Assembly: GCA_964632005.1 (NCBI GenBank)
Contig: CAZWAP010000031.1
Location: 1 to 27,436, forward strand
DNA: 27,436 nt
Origin: CAZWAP01 sp964632005
GTDB taxonomy: Bacteria; Planctomycetota; Phycisphaerae; Sedimentisphaerales; Anaerobacaceae
Reading direction: 5' to 3'
Below, piece after piece: positions 25,188-27,436 of the stretch (positions are counted from its first letter, which is position 1; every line of letters begins with the position of its first letter). The notes beneath the pieces were generated by a model. The model was not told where the DNA came from. It saw only the letters and a list, made by a program, of their open reading frames with translations, and did no database searches. The position numbers were made by a program, and so were the translations under genes.

Positions 25188-27287
25188 TCACTTCTCTAAG
25201 GTGATTCTGGCGTCAACGGCAACCGGTGTGGTACCTTCCGGCCCCACCACGTACGGGTTTATGTCCATTTCCTTGATCTGGGGAAACTCGGTCACCAATT
25301 GCGAGAGCCTTTGCAGCCCCTCCGCTATCCTGTCTATATCCACACCCGCGTCTCCGCGCACCCCCTGGAGTATGCGGTACGTCTTGGTGTTCATAAGCAT
25401 CTGCCTGGCCTCCTCGGCCGTCAGAGGCGCCAGGTAGAACGAGACGTCCTTCAGCACCTCAACCATAACGCCCCCGGTCCCGAACATCATCAACGGGCCG
25501 AAGTGAGGGTCACGGTTCATCCCTAAGATCACCTCCTTGCCCCCCCTGCACATCTCCTGCACGAGAACCCCCAGGATGTGCGCCTCCGGCAGCTTCTTCG
25601 GGATCCGGTACATCATAAGGTCAAAGGCGTCCCGCACCTCCACCTCGCTGTTCAGCCCCAGCCTGACCCCGCCGACGTCCGATTTGTGCAGTATGTCCGG
25701 CGACCATATCTTCAGCACCACCGGGTATCCTATCTGCTGTGCGATATTTGCCGCCTGGTCCGCCGTGGTGGCTACCGACCCGCGCGGCGTTACGAAGCCG
25801 TAAGCCTCGAGAATCTCCTTCGAGTCGGCTTCCCCCACCTCGAACATACCCTGCCTGAGGTGCCGGTCGATTATGTTCTCGACCTTCCGCCGGTTCACAG
25901 GGAACAGCTTCACCACCCTTTTCGGCCTTGACCGCCACCTGACGTACCGCACCATAGCATCCACGGTGGCAACGGCGCTCTCCGGCGAATCGTACTGCGG
26001 TATTTTGCCCGCGCGCAGCACCCTGATCCCCTCCTCCACCTTCGCCGCGCCAAGAAAGCACGCGAGCACCGGCTTCGTCGGCTTCTTCCGCGATACCCGC
26101 ACCACCGCCTCAGCCGTAGCCGTGCACTCCGTCATCGCCTGCGGCGTCAACAACACCAACACAACGTCCACGTTCGGGTCATCCAGAACAACCTCCAGCG
26201 CGAACTCGTAGCGGTCCGCAAGCGCATCACCTAAGATATCTATCGGGTTCTGCAGGTTCGCAGCAGCCGGAAGCTTCGAGGCCAAAGTCTCCATCGTCTC
26301 CTCGCCAAGCCGGGCGAAACTCAGCCCCATACGCTCGATTGCATCGGTCGCCATAATGCCCGGCCCGCCCGCGTTCGTAATGACGGCGATCCGTTCGCCG
26401 GCAGGTAAAGGCTGATTCGCAAAGGCCCCGGCGAACTCGAACTGCTGCCTGACCGATTCGCACCGGATGATACCGGCTCTTTCGAACGCCGACTCGTAGG
26501 CCGTTTCGCTGCCCGCCAGGCTACCCGTATGCGACGAGGCGGCCCTGGCGCCAGCCTCCGTGCCGCCCGACTTCATAAGAAGGATGGGCTTGACGTGCGA
26601 GACCTGCTCTGCCAAGCGGACGAATGCGTTCCCGTCGCTGATGCTCTCGAGGTAGCCAGCTATCACTTTCGTGTCCTGGTCGTCGGCTATCGCCTCGAGC
26701 AAGTCGATCTCGTCCACGTCCGCCTTGTTGCCAATGCTGACGAGCTTGCTAAAGCCGATCTCACTCGCATTGGCCATATCCAGGATCGCCGCGAGCAGCG
26801 CTCCTGACTGAGATAGATACGCAATGCCGCCGGCACAGGGAAGATCCCCGCCGAAACTCGCGTTGAGCTTGTTTGCCGGAACTATCACGCCTAAGCAATT
26901 CGGACCGATCACCCGTATTCCCGCCTGCCTGGCGGTCTGCATGACCTGTTGCTCCAGCAGCTTGCCTTCGGCGCCCACCTCCCTGAAGCCCGCCGTGATG
27001 ATCACGACCGCCTTGACGCCTGTCCTCGCACACTGCTCCATCACCCCGGGCACCGCCTTGGCCGGCACGATGATCAGCACCAGGTCCGGGACCTCGCCGA
27101 CAGACACCAGGTCGGGATAACATTTCAGCCCCGCGATTTCCTCGGCCTTGGGATTTACCGGGAACAGCTTGCCGGGGTAGCCAGCTTCGAGCATATTCGC
27201 TAATATCTCGTAGCCGACCTTGCTCTTCTGCCGGGACGCTCCGACAATCGCGACCGACCGCGGATTGAAAAACTGCTCCAACCCCAT
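25188..27287 (-). CDS. acdA: Acetate-CoA ligase (ADP-forming), fused alpha-beta type
   Basis: The 699-residue enzyme converts acetyl-CoA, ADP and phosphate to acetate, CoA and ATP, and the reverse. The N-terminal CoA-binding domain starts MGLEQFFNPRSVAIVGAS. The succinyl-CoA-ligase-like domains carry SQSGAL at 159-164 and the phosphorylated histidine H253 in SSHTGSLAG. The C-terminal ATP-grasp domain (about residues 475-699) has HKSDVGGV. Alpha and beta parts are joined in one chain, as in many bacteria. It has no GNAT domain of its own, unlike Salmonella Pat, where an inactive form of this enzyme is fused to one. The frame is open 19 codons upstream; ATG 27287 is chosen for AAGGA about 10 bases before it and the conserved N-terminus. 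First gene of the minus-strand operon. Confidence 0.93.
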   Translation of the reverse strand: MGLEQFFNPRSVAIVGASRQKSKVGYEILANMLEAGYPGKLFPVNPKAEEIAGLKCYPDLVSVGEVPDLVLIIVPAKAVPGVMEQCARTGVKAVVIITAGFREVGAEGKLLEQQVMQTARQAGIRVIGPNCLGVIVPANKLNASFGGDLPCAGGIAYLSQSGALLAAILDMANASEIGFSKLVSIGNKADVDEIDLLEAIADDQDTKVIAGYLESISDGNAFVRLAEQVSHVKPILLMKSGGTEAGARAASSHTGSLAGSETAYESAFERAGIIRCESVRQQFEFAGAFANQPLPAGERIAVITNAGGPGIMATDAIERMGLSFARLGEETMETLASKLPAAANLQNPIDILGDALADRYEFALEVVLDDPNVDVVLVLLTPQAMTECTATAEAVVRVSRKKPTKPVLACFLGAAKVEEGIRVLRAGKIPQYDSPESAVATVDAMVRYVRWRSRPKRVVKLFPVNRRKVENIIDRHLRQGMFEVGEADSKEILEAYGFVTPRGSVATTADQAANIAQQIGYPVVLKIWSPDILHKSDVGGVRLGLNSEVEVRDAFDLMMYRIPKKLPEAHILGVLVQEMCRGGKEVILGMNRDPHFGPLMMFGTGGVMVEVLKDVSFYLAPLTAEEARQMLMNTKTYRILQGVRGDAGVDIDRIAEGLQRLSQLVTEFPQIKEMDINPYVVGPEGTTPVAVDARITLEK

Positions 27288-27334
27288 CAAACACTTATCC
27301 TTACATGCCCAACAAAGCCTGTACAAGAACGCTA

Positions 27335-27363
27335 ATTCTACCACCGCCCCCTTTATCTTTCAA
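27335..27363 (-). promoter_or_regulatory. Sigma-70-type promoter of the acd operon
   Basis: On the minus strand TTGAAA (27363-27358), a 17-base spacer and TAGAAT (27340-27335, 5/6) form a strong promoter. It begins 19 bases inside the right arm of the inverted repeat, nearly the same geometry as the left operon promoter. The leader would be about 40 bases. Confidence 0.6.
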
Positions 27364-27382
27364 ACCATTTCCATCTTCCAAC

Positions 27383-27435
27383 CTGGCGACGACCCACTTT
27401 TGGGGAGTCGTTCGTTGTAAGCAGGGGATTTTGAA
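27383..27435. repeat. Right arm of 53-bp inverted repeat
   Basis: This is the reverse complement of bases 1-53 with one mismatch (27427). It contains the same imperfect hairpin. The window ends one base later, so the repeat may continue beyond it. Confidence 0.9.
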
Positions 27436-27436
27436 C

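Noticed and set aside
27421..27436. GTTCAAAATCCCC at the window end resembles a tRNA T-arm
   Set aside because: The loop would be the wrong length, the stem does not pair, and no acceptor or anticodon arm can be built around it.
1..27436. CRISPR array, rRNA or tRNA genes, phage genes or transposases
   Set aside because: No spaced short repeats, RNA gene signatures or recombinase proteins were found anywhere in the window.

Overview
The window is a GC-rich bacterial chromosomal segment, probably a metagenomic contig. It carries almost all the genes needed to build or break acetyl-CoA by the Wood-Ljungdahl pathway and to exchange it with acetate. The Tat-exported sugar-isomerase-like protein, the outer-membrane barrel protein and the bacterial-type 728-residue AcsB suggest a diderm bacterium. 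A Planctomycetota (Phycisphaerae-like) origin is my best guess from general gene style only; no marker gene here proves it.

Layout. (1) 1-112: one arm of a 53-bp inverted repeat, then a promoter. (2) 185-11333, plus strand: an operon cooC-cooS-acsB-acsC-acsV-acsF-acsD-acsE. It encodes CO dehydrogenase, acetyl-CoA synthase, both corrinoid protein subunits, the corrinoid activator, two nickel-insertion ATPases and the methyltransferase. (3) 11648-14369, plus strand: fhs and folD, with their own promoter, supply the tetrahydrofolate part of the methyl branch. No metF or formate dehydrogenase is present, so the pathway is incomplete in this window. (4) 14462-15223, minus strand: an outer-membrane beta-barrel protein. 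(5) 15550-18880, plus strand: AMP-forming acetyl-CoA synthetase and an OFA-family carboxylate transporter. (6) 18881-20660: a possible 29-residue leader ORF coupled to a Tat-signal protein of the L-fucose isomerase-like fold. (7) 20661-22177: a rearranged zone. It holds an orphan coding remnant, a perfect 148-bp copy of the 3' end of the deacetylase gene, and a lone unknown gene with a palindromic operator-like site. (8) 22157-27287, minus strand: a tightly packed three-gene operon of ADP-forming acetyl-CoA synthetase, a CoA-transferase fused to a GNAT acetyltransferase, and an AcuC-like deacetylase. (9) 27288-27436: promoter and the second arm of the inverted repeat.

How it fits together. 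CODH/ACS makes or cleaves acetyl-CoA using methyl groups carried by Fhs, FolD and AcsE. Acetyl-CoA can then be exchanged with acetate by three routes: Acs (AMP-forming), Acd (ADP-forming, one ATP per acetate in the producing direction) and the CoA-transferase. The deacetylase plus the fused GNAT domain could form a protein-acetylation switch on Acs, analogous to AcuA/AcuC in Bacillus.

The most unusual points are three. The 53-bp repeat sits in the same orientation and at almost the same distance upstream of the promoters of both outer operons. The acetylation switch is built into the acetate operon. A lone unknown gene sits between exact copies of the deacetylase gene's tail.
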